Shown: positions 24,249-37,130 of the stretch, one piece after another
Layout of the letters: every line of letters begins with the position of its first letter
Numbering within the stretch: position 1 is the first letter of the stretch
Assembly: GCF_026210795.1 (NCBI RefSeq)
Contig: NC_089453.1
Location: 2,544,501-2,608,500, forward strand
Direction: 5' to 3'
Length of the DNA stretch: 64,000 nucleotides
Source of the DNA: Rhizophagus irregularis
Lineage: Eukaryota > Glomeromycota > Glomeromycetes > Glomerales > Glomeraceae
Translations under genes and position numbers: made by a program
The notes under the pieces: generated by a model
The model's input: only the letters and a program-made list of their open reading frames with translations
Told to the model about the DNA's origin: nothing
Databases searched by the model: none

Positions 24249-26400
24249 TAATTAATACTTCCTCTCAGTATCCTCTCCGTCGTTCAGTTAAAATAAATTT
24301 CTTTTTTTTGTAATTTTACGAGAATGATTAGCGTTATTTACTAACGAAAGACGAGTTGGTTAATAAACTTTTTGTTTACTGTTACTTTTATCGCGGTGTT
24401 TATTTTAATAATGGATATTCAAGAGGTATAATATTACATAATTTTTTCCTAAAATAAGAAAAGTGATAAAAGAAATTATTTACAACGTAATCTTTTCATC
24501 AATCATCAAACAATTACCATTGTACAGATTGTAGCGTAATTTGAGGTAAATTGAGATCTATTAATTGCGATAATGAAAATTATTTTTATTATACAATGTA
24601 GTTTAATTTGTTAAGAAAACAAACCATAAATTAACGTTATAATATAATTAAATCGTTAATAACAGAGAATTATTTTTCGTAAAACGATTCTAACTACCAG
24701 TATTTGCTGCTACCAAGTAAGATGGTATTACGAGTTTATAATATTATCGTATATTTTGTGAACTCATCGATTAAAAAAGTTATCGTCGAAAACGTACGTG
24801 AGAAGTAAGGTTAGAAATTTTTTATTTGATAACTCAGATTTCTACAATTAATAATGGTGTAATAACTAATACTCTCCTATCACTAATAAACGGAAACCGT
24901 TTGCGTAATCTGTTATAGGGCGTTTTTTCTCGGCAAGATTGTAATATAAAAAGTTTATCATTTTACTTTTAACTTTTAGTGCAAATAAATAGAATTTGAT
25001 ACAAATATACATTGCCCTTGTTATTCATTACCATAAAAATTTATTTTTATTTTATTTTTATTTTTACATTGAAAGGGCGAATACATTGTTTAGTTACTGA
25101 CTAGTAACGGTATAAAAGCACTACTAAGTACTCAACTAAACTAGACATACAACATCCAACAGCTAAACTAATTGGACCCACCCTTCGTAAGAAGAACTAG
25201 AAGAACTGACGCAGTCAACAAACAAAGGGATTAAAAACTAAAGTAAAAATAAGGGGAGACGTACCGGGAAGACAATCAAATAAAAAAAAATTGTAAATGA
25301 TCCGTATTTTTCTAAATACTGTCAGAGGTGAAATGGTTTTATTACCATAAAAAAAAAATCCATTTGTCAAACTACGAGAAAGCATGTGATATTTGAGCGC
25401 AATGACATCACTATCCGATCAAATTGCGGCCACAATCACATGATCACCCGTAAATACATCACAAAAAAGTAAAAAATAAATGAAAAGTATATATCATTAA
25501 TATCATTAAAAAAAATGTATCGTTAAAGAAAAAATAAATAATAAAAAATGCAACATTTATCATGAATATTAAAGTACGTATTTAAAGTTAAAAATTTATA
25601 ATCATATTCGTCGAGTTGAGAACTTTTGATTTATGATCTTCGATAAAAATTTTTCATACAAAAAAGTTATATTTTTTAATTACAAATTTTTCATTATGGA
25701 ATGGTATTATATTTTTTAATTTACTTAATTAATAATCGCGTTACACCTGATCTTAAAATTTCATTAGCCTTTAACCCATTACAACCACTTTGACAGAGGA
25801 AATTGTATGATTTAATTTACTGTCCTCCGTGTCGCTTCAAACAATAAAATACTGATAACCTTAATTCGAGATTGAATTACTGTTATAGCAATTTCAGACC
25901 AATTATATCATCCAAGAAATTTTGTATTGACGTTCATTTCAAAATATACAAGATATGTATTTATGAAAAAGTTATATAATTAATTATATTAATTTTCTTG
26001 GAAATAAAAATAATTTAAAGAATTAATATTTATGGAAGATATTATTATACTTATTTACGTGAGAAATTGTTTCTTGTTTGAACTATTTAATCGTTATCTA
26101 TACCTTCTTCATATTAGTTGTTTTGGCCGAATGTCCAATTGACATCATTATACCATATGACTGTCCATGAACCAATTACCTAAAACTTTCCATTTAAGAA
26201 TATGGCTTAGATATTTACGGATTATGGCTTATGTGTTTAAAGTAATTTTAAGTTTAGGCTTATGCTGTTATGCATTTAAAGACATTTTAACATCATGGCT
26301 TATACTATGGCTTATTCCGTATTTTATATTTAAGACTGACCATCAATCCTTAGTTAAAAAAAATTTTTTTTAATTTTCAAAAATTTTTTAAACAATAGAG
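24249..26400. other. AT-rich spacer
   Basis: No supported gene. A TATAAAAG word lies at 25,111-25,118 followed by a relatively pyrimidine-poor stretch, but no open frame follows, so a promoter is not called. The 26,167-26,373 frame is a run of 'atggctta/atttaa' repeats and has no protein character. Confidence 0.45.
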
Positions 26401-27184
26401 ATTATTTGCTTTTTTCTAAGGATGGCTGATTTTATCTTTAGAATAAAAATTATCTAGATTTTCAAAATATTCTAAACAATAAAAGATTATTTGCTTTTCT
26501 AAGGATGACTTATTTTATTTTTATAATAAAAATTATCTAAATTATGTTTGGATAAGAAATCCTATTCTTCTTATGCCAACTAATATCCTCACTAATATCC
26601 ATATGAAATGAAATAAACATCTACTAGTACTCCTTTTCCATGCTCTTTTTCTTTGAGTAATATTCTCTTCCTAGCTAGAATTCTTTCTATACATTAAAAG
26701 TAATGAGAGACACCACTAAAGGAAGAATAATGATTAATTATATTTCTCCTTATTATCTAACTAAAGGAAATTTCAGATAATTCTATTTTGAAGTGGGAAA
26801 ATATGATCAATACTTCAAACTATGGTCAAAATTAGAATCTTGTAGATCTGATATGATACTATTTTTACAACTGATTTCTTATGATGGGCTTGTTCCACTA
26901 GCTTAAATGTATTGGGATTACTGGTTTAAGAAAATTTTTACCTGCCAAACCAGAAACTAACATCAATACAAATAAACACAAAAACATATTTTATGAAAAT
27001 AAGGAATACCTATGAAACTTGATGTGCGCACAGATGGAGATTACTATCATTCCTATTGTGATCTTACCCTAAAGTTTGCAAATCAAAATATGCCAGTTGC
27101 AATTCTGGAATTGATTATGACAGCACTACTTACTCTTCTGGATAAACATTTCTATTGAATCTTCAATTATAATATTTTGATATC
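26401..27184. other. Start of CpG-poor relic tract
   Basis: From about 26.4 kb onward CG dinucleotides nearly disappear while TG and CA are common. The sequence has local protein-like fragments but stops in every frame. It leads into the reverse-transcriptase relic. Confidence 0.45.
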
Positions 27185-27665
27185 AATATGCAAGGGTTAC
27201 CACTTGACTCTATATTCAAACTGTTGAGAAAAATAAATTAAATCATTCAACACGCAAATGGAAAAAAATAAAGATTTGTGAATATTAGCACTTAATATGA
27301 CTAAGGCGTATGGTTGAATTAATATCTATATGCTTGAAAAAGTGATGAAACATATTAGATTTCTGAATAATTTATGTAAATTATTAATAAATTTATTTTT
27401 AGAAAGAAAAAATAGAATATTTACACCTGCAAAAGCATATGATATGCAAGTGGATATTGGCCAAGGTAAGATGTAAACCACTTCCAAATTCATCTTATTG
27501 GCCTAGTGGGATTGTGGGAAACTTTAAAGAAAAGAAGCTAAATGTCATTCACTTTTGGCAATAAGAAATTCAAAAATGTACTATGAATAAGTGTCAAGTT
27601 TTCTAATGCTAATGATGACTTGGAGGAAATCTTGACTACTGCTACTTTTAATTGAATAATTTAAG
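27185..27665 (+). pseudogene. LINE-type reverse transcriptase relic
   Basis: One plus-strand frame, interrupted by stops, reads ...NKDL-stop-ILALNMTKAYG-stop-INIYMLEKVMKH... then INLFLERKNRIFTP...YDMQVDIGQG. This matches the order of non-LTR reverse-transcriptase motifs (DMSKAYDxVN, then LFxxRKNxVxT, then GIDQG). About 140 bp later ANDDLEEILTTATFN resembles the segment after the catalytic YxDD motif. The catalytic motif itself is not recognisable. Several stops and the loss of CpG show an old, dead copy. Confidence 0.6.
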
Positions 27666-30600
27666 CTGAAAAGTTATATGATACAAACTAGAAGTAAAGA
27701 AATTCCATGGAAATTTTAAAAAACTAGGCATGTATGTCAAAAATAATTAAAAAAAATAACTCTTACTCACGGATAGAAGAATAAGAAGTTAAAAAAAAAG
27801 AAAAAGAATAAGAAGTATAAGAAGTTAAAAAAGAAAATACAAATTACATAATAACAAACTTATTCTAGTTTATTATCTAACATAAGAAACCCTACAAGAT
27901 TAAAAAGTTTCTCTATAATTGTTATTACCTAATATAAAATTTGAAATTTTTAGTACTATCACTGTTATGGAAAATTCATCAAATTAATTGATATACTTTA
28001 TATTTGAGTATCATATCAGAGCAAACATTTTGCAAATTTTAATTTATTCTTAAAAATTTTCTTAAATGGTTTTTACAAGACACAAATATGAAATTTAAGT
28101 GTAAATACTTATTTAGAAATAACATCTCAAAGTTATTTACAAAATTAATTTCTTGGTTTATATAAATTATTGTATTAATAATTAGATATTAGTCTTATAT
28201 ACTATATTTGAAAGGATATTAGAAAAATTATTTCTTACCACAAAAGTAGTATATAATAATCTAAAGAAAAGAATCAGCAATAATGCAAGTTTCTCACTCC
28301 AAATTCTAAGAATTGACTGTCCAAAGAACAAGACTTAGTAGTTTCCAATGCCAAAAGGTCAAAGACTCGAAAACATTAAAAAACTTTAAAGAAATATAGA
28401 AAATCATAAAAAGAAGTTCTTCTTTTCATATTGACAAGACTTTAAATAATACATTTATAGGCCTATAAATTTTTTAAAGAAACGGGAAAATGCATCAAAC
28501 ATGAACATATTCATAATATAATATTAATTTTGAAATAGATTATAATAGAATTTATATATTAAAGTAATGAAATACTCTTCATCTTGAAAAATTCATTGAT
28601 GAATTGTGTGCACCTTGTTGTGGCACCTTCATACATGTTAACAACAGAGTGACAATTTATTGGATACCTAAAAATATTGTCACAAGCCAACCTTCATGAT
28701 ATCAGCCAGCAAGTTTGTCAAAATCTATAAATATAGCAAACAAAACTCTAGTAGAAAATAACAGAGAGAAAGTGCAAAAAGTGATATTCCTCATAGATTT
28801 AATATTAGTAAATGGAGGCTGGACATTATGATTTTTGATATAATCTGAACCAACAGAGAAAAGTCCAATATGATTGTGCAATTTGGCCTAGGAATTTAAC
28901 TGAAATTTAAGTATAAAAAAGAATTGGAATATCTTTAGACAACACTAAATACATAAACTTTGATGCTCATTAAGGGAATGAGGTATATTGAAGATTTATC
29001 TAAATCTTTAGAACAAACTAGAACAAGAGAAACAAAAAATGAATAAAATTGATAGAATCACTATAATTCAATTATTAATCAAGGTTTTATTGAAATCAAT
29101 GGATGAAGAACAAGATGATATGATAGAAATTCCAACAAAAAATTACCTCTCAATAAACAGTCATCTTTTTACATAGTCCTAATGTAAAATTTCAATTAAT
29201 TAATCAATCACAAATATTCAATAACCATAGACTTTTTTGAATTTGAAAATCTAGATATATTATTTAAAAAGGAATAAGTTCCAGTTAACATGCATATTTT
29301 GTAATTAATAATGATTAATACAAACTTAATTACCCTAGCTAGTAATCAGTCAAAATATATAATTTATGTTACAAAACGAGCAAAACTACACATTCAGAAA
29401 TTTGATAGCTGTATTTTCGCTCAACTTACAGAAAACTAAGATCTTGTTATTTTATCAAATAAAGTTATTTAATTAATAACTTTAATTTATTGCATTCGGT
29501 TAATAATAACTTGATTTACTATATTTGGACTAGAAAAATCAAAAGTGCATCCTTTGTTTAAGGAAGACAATAACACATGCATTTTTTTTAAAAAAATACA
29601 CGAAAGATAGATATGAAAAAAAAAATTTTTAATATTTTAGAATAAAATCAAAATAACATCTGGAAAAAAACACCCAAAAAAGACCTACCCTACCTGACCT
29701 TGCCTTTAAAAGAAAGAAAGTGGGTGGGTAAAAGGAAAAAAATTATGGTTAATTAAAATGAATTAATCAAATCACAACTCATGTCTAATTAATGGATGTC
29801 AGCAGATGGGTTGTTGGACTTGAGAGTGAAGTGTGTAGACTTTTAGAGACCAATATGCATTTGGAGAGGGATAAGAATCATAAAGACAAATATTCGCAAG
29901 TAAAGACTATCAGGAACATGGGATTATTCTGAATGAAGAAGAAATCTCTGATACATCCTCATGAAAATATCTATTAATTAATTTTTTTTTGCAATCCTTG
30001 GTACAAATGAATGATTCTGTGATGAAATTAGCAATAATAACCATAAGAAAGATTATCTTTTAAGAAAGAAAAATATACTATAATTATTAATTAATATTAC
30101 ATATTATACAATATATAATTACAAGACACTCTTATATTCCTTTACTCAAAGTTTCTGTTTTAGCAAATTCATTTCATCTTAACTTTCACAAAGGAATGTA
30201 TTAAGATATATTATAAAAGTACAAGTAATATTCTGAATATATACTTTACTGATCTCAACAATTATTCCAAGACACTAATTTAAAGAATATTCATATCTAA
30301 ACATAACTGTCAGGAGACACTTTAGAAAGATTCATTGATTTTGATTCACTTATATCAACATAATCAAAAAATTATGGAAATCTATTATTATATTATAGCT
30401 GGATTAATTTACTTTCACTTAGAAATGTTAATAGCTATTTCACCATTCTTATTCAATATATTAAGTATTAATACAAAATTAAATAGTAATACACAAAAAC
30501 TGTAATAAGTCCTGCATGTTTTACCATACTTACGTCTGTGCTGTCAAGGTTTCTTACAAAGTTTAATGAAGTTGATATGTACTGAATCCTGGTCTAATTT

Positions 30601-33070
30601 TAAAACAATGGTAGATGAATTCATAGAATCATATAGGAACTAATTTCAATCCAGCATTAATGCACCTAATATGTTTTTCACAAACTCAATGCCAACCAAA
30701 AAAAACATGTATATTTTAATAACTGTTCTTTTTGATTTATTAGATGGATCATAAGTTGCCTTAAATATAGACAATGGGAATATTAGTTTTATAAGAAAGA
30801 CTATTACTTAAAAATGGAAATTGACTATAAATATTGTATATTATATAACAAGACATTTTACATTCTTTTAACTCTAGGTAGATTCTGTTTTTCATTTCAA
30901 CTTTCGCAAAGAGAAATTTATTAAGATATATTATAAAAAGGACAAGTAATATTTCTCAGATGTAGGAATACAATTATTCCAAGATACTTTTGAAATTTAT
31001 AGAATACCAAAGCAAAGTATGGCTTAACATCAACTAATGTGAAAGATAATGAATGATATGAATGACAATAGGAATATTATTGTTGAAAAATCATATATAA
31101 AGAATCTTCTTCATTGAAAAAATATAAAGTGAATGAAAATATTTCTTGAAACTTCAAAATCTTCAGCATGATAATAAAGATCTTACTAGCTTTTCCTTTA
31201 TTGACAAAAGATATACTCATTCATGATGGTGGCCCATTATTAAAAATAATGTGAGAAGTGTGAAACATTCAAAATAAATCCTTGATATTTAATTTAGCAT
31301 TTAGCATCATCTCTTTCCTCAGATTTTTTATGAAGGTTGAAAAGAATTTACATTATAAAATTAGTTTAGTTGTATTCAGAATTTTCCATTTATTTAATTA
31401 TTTAGAATCCAAAAGTTACTTCAGAATTTATAAGCAATTTAATACAACTGTTACAAGAGATATTGAAAGATTTAAAAACATGGACAAAAACAAAAAGACG
31501 TAAATCAAAATATATATTTAAATCAATTGAACAGAAAGTAGAAAATAATGATTAAAATGAAGACAGTCATATTTTAATGCATTATAGTATGGTACCAAGA
31601 AAGTGCAATGCATGTAATTCTAAAAGCTTCACAAAAATCAAAAATAGTTCATCTTAAAGGTGGATATTATATACAAGATTAGGGATGTTTATAAAACAAC
31701 AAATTCGACAAAGTGTTAAGGAATTATTAAATGCTTTAAAAACCTTAGTAAAATTATAGATTTGTCATAGAACAAGTTATTAAAGATGAAAACAGTTTAT
31801 TTAAATTATAAAACTTACTATTGCTTGACTATGTTGAAAGTTAAAACATGAAATATAATCAATTTTTAGAATAAATACTATATAATTATCATATTTTGCC
31901 AAAGAAGTATGGTATACTTTTTAATTATTAATAATATTGTAGAAGATGTATGTAATGGTACAATAATAAGGAACTTTGGATCATTATATATTAATATTTG
32001 CTAATAAAACTGTTGTAGATGAAAAAGTAGATGTAAAAGCATAGTAGGATTGAATATGATCAATATATTCAATTGAAATTCCAATATGGATTGGAAATTC
32101 TTGATATGATTTAATAAGAAAAAGATTCCTGCGTCCATACAGCCAAATAATACATTATGTTAGAAATGAGTACCAATAGTTCATTACATTTATAAGTATT
32201 TGACAGAAGTGGATTTCTGGTCATGTTATATATTCTGTGATATCACTGATTTGGGATATAGCTGACATGCACACTAATGTTCAGTATATAACAGACAAAA
32301 ATGATTGAATTCTTGAAACTTGACAAATCAATACTTAAAAAAATAACCCCAAAAATCAATTGGAGTTCAGAACCTCGATCTATAAGTATTTGTTTAATTA
32401 GTCATAAATTCAGAATAAGGAATACCACAGAATATGCATACTTCATGCCTTGCAACTCAGAATAATCATGCCTCAGTCAATAGATGCCTTTAATTTATTG
32501 CATGCAGTTAACTTTTTAAGAATGCTTATTTAGAAATCCATGATAAGAATGAATAGAAGCATTAGATTTATACTGGCAAACAAGAAACATTTTAGAAAAT
32601 CATAGTATAAAAGTAAAAAAAGAAGAATACATTAATATTTCAGTTTTTTCTGAATAAATTTCCTTAAAATTTTGATAGCTATGGAAGCAATAACCAATGC
32701 AATAATATTTTTGTTTCATATTTGCTATGATAATAAAAATTGGACACATTAAAAACTTTACATCAAAGATTTAAAAAATATAAAAAATTGAACAAAAAAA
32801 TGTTTATTAATCAAAAAGCTAAAAAAATATAACATGAAAGAGATAGTATATGAAAAACCAATTAATTATATATCAACTCTAAGGAAAGGCAAACAACATT
32901 AAAACATATATAGTAGTCCTTCACTATACTCCAGGCTAGTAATTATAGTAAATCACTAACTTTATTTTTAAAGAAAATAATGATGTGTTGTATAAATTCA
33001 CTAAGAATTATTCATATTCCTAATGGACTTATGATACTTAGTCAAACATTTTTTGAACAACTGCAACTAG
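27666..33070. other. CpG-depleted relic tract, no intact gene
   Basis: Repeat-derived DNA with stops in all frames. In 28,021-28,980 I count only two CG dinucleotides. Two diverged direct copies of a segment containing 'TTAAGATATATTATAAAA...CAAGTAATAT' lie at about 30,100-30,290 and 30,835-31,010. The open frame at 31,282-31,503 has no recognisable feature. Confidence 0.45.
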
Positions 33071-33595
33071 AAATGCATGCGATATATGGGGTCCAATTTC
33101 TATTGTTCCATGCACAGATTATGACAATAGGATAGATTTATGATATTATTAAATAGAAGTATTAGAATATTATCTGAATTGCAGATGTACAGCATTTTAA
33201 TGATTGTTTAAGGAATTTTCTGATAATCATCTTTAAACTTCAATCCTATTTATATGTAAGACAGAGGGGTATAAATATAATATGATCAGAGATGCATGCG
33301 ATATATGGGGTCCAATTTCCATTGTTTCATGCACAGATCATGGTAATAGGATAGATTATGGTATTATTAAATAGAAGTATTAGAATATTATCTGAACTGC
33401 AGATGTACAGCATTTTAATTATAGTTTAAGGAATTTTATAATAATCATTCAATATATGTAAAACAGAGGAGTATAAATATAACATGATTAGAAATGCATG
33501 CAATATATGGGATCCAATTTCCATTGTTTCGTGCACAGATCATGATCATGAGTTGTGTAGTATTATTAAATAAAATATTAGAATATTAACTGAAA
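33071..33595 (+). repeat. Tandem satellite, 2.5 copies of a ~200-219-bp unit
   Basis: Units start at ATGCATGCGATATATGGGG near 33,073, 33,292 and 33,494 (spacings 219 and 202). Each contains CCAATTTC-ATTGTT-CATGCACAGAT and TAGAAGTATTAGAATATTA. The third unit is partial. The array ends about 70 bp before a small open frame at 33,664, so it could be its 5' flank, but no promoter element is evident. Confidence 0.7.
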
Positions 33596-33663
33596 TAACA
33601 AAAAAAACTCTTTCATCTCACAAATTTTTCCAAAAATTACTGTGGAATTTTATATAAGAGAAA

Positions 33664-33945
33664 ATGGGCAAAAAGTCTAACAAGTCTAACAAAAAGTTTT
33701 CAAATATACAGTCCATACCTGTACAAGAGTTTGTCAATGCCTTCACTGCTGCCTTCACTACTTTACTAGATGAACTTATAGATGGTCAGTTCCAGCATAA
33801 AGAAAGACAAGGCAACATGCACCAAAAAAAATTACCTGAGTTTTTTCAGCTTAGGCTTTTTTTTCTTTCCCTTTTAATGGTAATCTTTCTGGTTCCAGTG
33901 CATTATTTTATTTTTTCTTTCTTGTATACTACCCTCTTGGCTTAA
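33664..33945 (+). CDS. Hypothetical small protein (93 aa), doubtful
   Basis: Not recognised. The ATG follows TATATAAGAGAAA. The N-terminus is basic and Ser/Asn-rich (MGKKSNKSNKKFSN), the middle contains FVNAFTAAFTTLLDELIDG (possibly an amphipathic helix), and the C-terminal 30 residues are strongly hydrophobic (LRLFFLSLLMVIFLVPVHYF), as in a tail-anchored protein. It lies inside the CpG-poor tract next to a satellite, and no CG is seen in the frame, so it may be a relic. A splice within the hydrophobic end is possible. Function is unknown. Confidence 0.28.
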   Translation: MGKKSNKSNKKFSNIQSIPVQEFVNAFTAAFTTLLDELIDGQFQHKERQGNMHQKKLPEFFQLRLFFLSLLMVIFLVPVHYFIFSFLYTTLLA

Positions 33946-34980
33946 TATTGAATGCTCTTCTTTAAAATCTCTAATGTTTTATTCTTAAAAGTTAGTGCTA
34001 TTTAACCCAATTGATTGGTTATTTTAAATCACTCAGTTTAAACTTGTTTAAATTTAATGGTTTAAATTTTTTATTTTATTAATCAAGTTAGTCTATAAAA
34101 TTAGCAAATTTTCAATTAAATAATAATACATGTTAAAATTTATATTTTCAAATTATTTCATTAGCTTCTATATTAAAAATAATAATAACAAACATGGTAT
34201 GATACTATATTACAGTTATTCTTTTTTTATGATGGACAAATTTTAAAATATTAGACAGCAGTTTGTTCTGAAACATTTTTTATTTCTTTGAGAATTGGAA
34301 CTGATCAAAAAAAATCTTACTCGAATAATAATCAATCAACTACTGTACCTGAATAATTATCAATTAGTTAATCGGTTAATATATGAATTTTAGAAATTAG
34401 AAATTAATGATCAAGAAAGCTTTAACCAATTAAAAACTGATTAACTGAGAGCTTTAACCAATTAATTAATTAATCAACACTATAAATCATACTTTTACTT
34501 GTATATTTTGCCATAGAAGAATGAGAGTGAAAAAGAGGTTTTTAATTATGTGAAGGATCATCTCCTTCAAGGACTACATGGCAAAATATTAAACTTTAAC
34601 TGAGCAAAAACCAAAAATGTTCACAATAGAGACGAAGATGCAAGTTACTTTTTAGTTAATAACAATATAATTCTTAGATGTCTTCTGTATTAATAATTAA
34701 GATTATTTTCAATTCAGATTGAGGAACAGAACTAGGAAAGATTTTTTATTCAGTATTGAAAAAATTCATTTGTTAAAATTTTAGTATAGAGAGAATACAT
34801 GACCAAAATTTCACATCTCTTGCATTAAATAATTTTTATGGTTTAATCAATTAACAGACGTGAAGATACAACAAGTACTCAACATACAAAGACACTAAAT
34901 GGAAATTTCAATATTTAACTTTAACTCTTCCTACTTTGGATATAGTGAACCATAATTACCCAGGCTTATTAAATAATAGC
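33946..34980. other. AT-rich relic DNA
   Basis: No gene seen. A stretch near 34,310-34,480 is rich in 'aatcaattaatc' words, with several weak inverted matches. Confidence 0.4.
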
Positions 34981-35100
34981 ATTTAATGTCTACTCTGTAA
35001 CAAGTAACCAGAAATAAATAGCCATCTCTGGATGTATCCTGAACTCAAAGATACTATACAAGAATGTTTCAAAAGAATTGGTAACTGACTAATTAAACTT
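34981..35100 (+). pseudogene. Relic of LINE C-terminal Cys/His segment
   Basis: A plus-strand frame reads CLLCNK-stop-PEINSHLWMYPELKDTIQECFKRIGN-stop. The C-x2-C ... H-L-W-x-x-P arrangement resembles the Cys/His knuckle near the C-terminus of non-LTR retrotransposon proteins in fungi (usual form CxxC...HLWxCP). The final Cys is replaced by Tyr and stops interrupt the frame. Too far from the 27-kb relic to be the same copy. Confidence 0.4.
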
Positions 35101-35825
35101 TTATGATAACATGTATAAGAATGGAGCATTAGGGCTAAACGAGAACAATATGAACAAATTACGGGAACAAGAAGTAAACAGAAATGATTTTCTCGAGACA
35201 GTAAAAGAGAGTTCATGGCATATGAAATCCCAGGTGGATAAACATTCATTTATTATTGCAGATTCAGTCAAATATTCACTGACTTTTCATTGGGTGTACA
35301 GAAATAAATCTGTACACCTAGTGGTATTATTATTTCTGAAAACATATGTTACTAATGATCTGGTCAGCATATTCAGTTTTGTAATCACTTTAATACTTTA
35401 ATACCATCAAAAATTCAAAATAATTCTAAAAAGACTTCATGAGAGTAGCAATATTTTTAAAAAAGAAATTTGGAAAAAGCACAACAATAAGTAGAAAACT
35501 TTACGTTCAAATATGAGCCTTTCAAAATGAAGTTTTAAAGATTTCTCTGGTTTTCATAATAATCAGGCAGGCGTACTAATTAACACTAATACTTAAATGT
35601 GACATATTCATGAAAATAACTACATTAATTCTTATAATGATTTTAGAAATTTTAAACTCTATAATGATTTTCTATATATTTGTTTTTCTCATCTAATTTC
35701 TTACATAGTGGACCATTTTATAAACATTTAGAATCTAATAATATTATTACTTTATCTATATGTACAGATGATTGTCTTATTTATAATGTTTAGTTTCCTA
35801 CATCTTCTAGTATATAATATTAATT
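35101..35825. other. AT-rich relic DNA between two gene fragments
   Basis: The frame at 35,111-35,401 is open but unrecognised and lies directly after the LINE fragment; it may be altered retroelement sequence. Nothing else seen. Confidence 0.35.
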
Positions 35826-35829
35826 TGTT

Positions 35830-36145
35830 CTGGCAAACCAACAATAATACTTGAACTCCTTGCAACTTCAACTAAAAAGGAATTAGATGAACATTTTGAA
35901 CGAACTCTTAAATATTCCCAATTACTTAAGAGGAGTCATCTTATTATTCATGACATTTGGACGTACACTTTACATGCGAAAATGAACCAAATAAACCACC
36001 ATTGGCCAATTAAAGAACAGCGAAAAAAGGGTTGAATGCTATAATGTTTTGGCATAATCGTAATTTTACAAGTGTTTATATGAGTGCATATTACAACAAT
36101 GAAAATGGTAATATGATAGAAATTATGAAGTGTTATAGAAAATAA
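35830..36145 (+). pseudogene. C-terminal fragment of a nuclease-like repeat-family protein
   Basis: The first part reads SGKPTIILELLATSTKKELD then EHFERTLKYSQLL...IIHDIWTYTLHA...WPIKEQRKKG-stop. A one-base shift near 36,030 brings in GLNAIMFWHNRNFTSVYMSA...GNMIEIMKC-stop. The pattern 'ELLA..T...L..HF.R...Y...L' followed by 'W.....GLN...FWHD..F..V.MSA' resembles the C-terminal part of a multicopy family I recall from Rhizophagus whose other members carry a restriction-enzyme-like nuclease fold. That link is from memory and unverified. No upstream catalytic part is present, and the frameshift makes it a pseudogene. Confidence 0.45.
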
Positions 36146-37130
36146 AAAATGTGAAATCTAGGCTTATAATCATTACAATGGTAGGTGATATGGTATTTAT
36201 TTTAGGCTAATATAATACCTTTGTTATCCAAATTATATTAAAGTTTAGCTAGTTATAATTTTAATTCTAACATTAATAATATGCTTTTGTAGATTTCAAG
36301 ACTTTAATATGCCTACTATGGATGTGATAATAAGAAATATTCGGTGAAAACAATTAATCATAAAAATATTTCCCAACTTCATTTCTTCCAATAAAAATGA
36401 ATTTGAAACTTGTTGGATGCACTATACAAAGTACAGGAGAACATTACATAGTATGACATTAACATCAACACAGGAATCATTGTATTTTTTTAAGTATAAG
36501 CTTGCACACGTTAATTAACATCACCTGTTTATTTTCTATTATTTTTGCTATCAAATCTATTAGAGGCTTTTACAAGAAGAATATTTTCAGATGGTATACA
36601 TCCACGCCAGTCGTTACATACAGGAACATTTTTGATATTATGGGATGGTAAAACTATCAGGAAATTATTACCAAAGTTCTTCGAAAAAAATATTTCATCT
36701 CTGCAGCAAAGACTCACAGTCACGTGATCTGGAAGAAATGTTAAACAAAAAGGTAACAAAGAAAGAACAAATATCAGACGGTACCAGCCAAAGATTCAAT
36801 ATGGAAAATTCAGATCCCAATTTTCCACGTGATACTGATTTCTCATGTGATCTTTGTATCTTATACAAGTATTAATATTTATTGCCACATTCTCTCATTC
36901 AATAATAACTCATATGTTGGCAATTGTTTGATAAAATTTTTAAATTTATATGCTCTAATAGAATTGTCTAATTCACGTGTAGTACTGGATTTCCAATATT
37001 CCCTTCTTCAAAAATATGAACATTTCCGACCAATCAGTTTCTTATAATTTGTTACAATAAAAAATCTTTGTAATAATAAACTTGTTAAAATTTCACTTTT
37101 ATATTCTATACATACAATTTTTTTCATCCA
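36146..37130. other. Spacer with ambiguous open frames
   Basis: Around 36,530-36,760 both strands are open for 60-76 codons, with similar plausibility and no recognised domain. Three CACGTG palindromes lie at 36,721, 36,826 and 36,974. No gene is called. Confidence 0.4.

Noticed and set aside
25105-25125. TATAAAAG promoter
   Set aside because: No open frame, exon or conserved element follows within about 1 kb; a TATAAAAG match is expected by chance in this composition.
36529-36759. Open frames on both strands (…PRQSLHTGTFLILWDGKT… plus; …NIKNVPVCNDWRGCIPSENI… minus)
   Set aside because: Both strands look equally plausible and neither shows a domain I can name; strand cannot be decided by eye.
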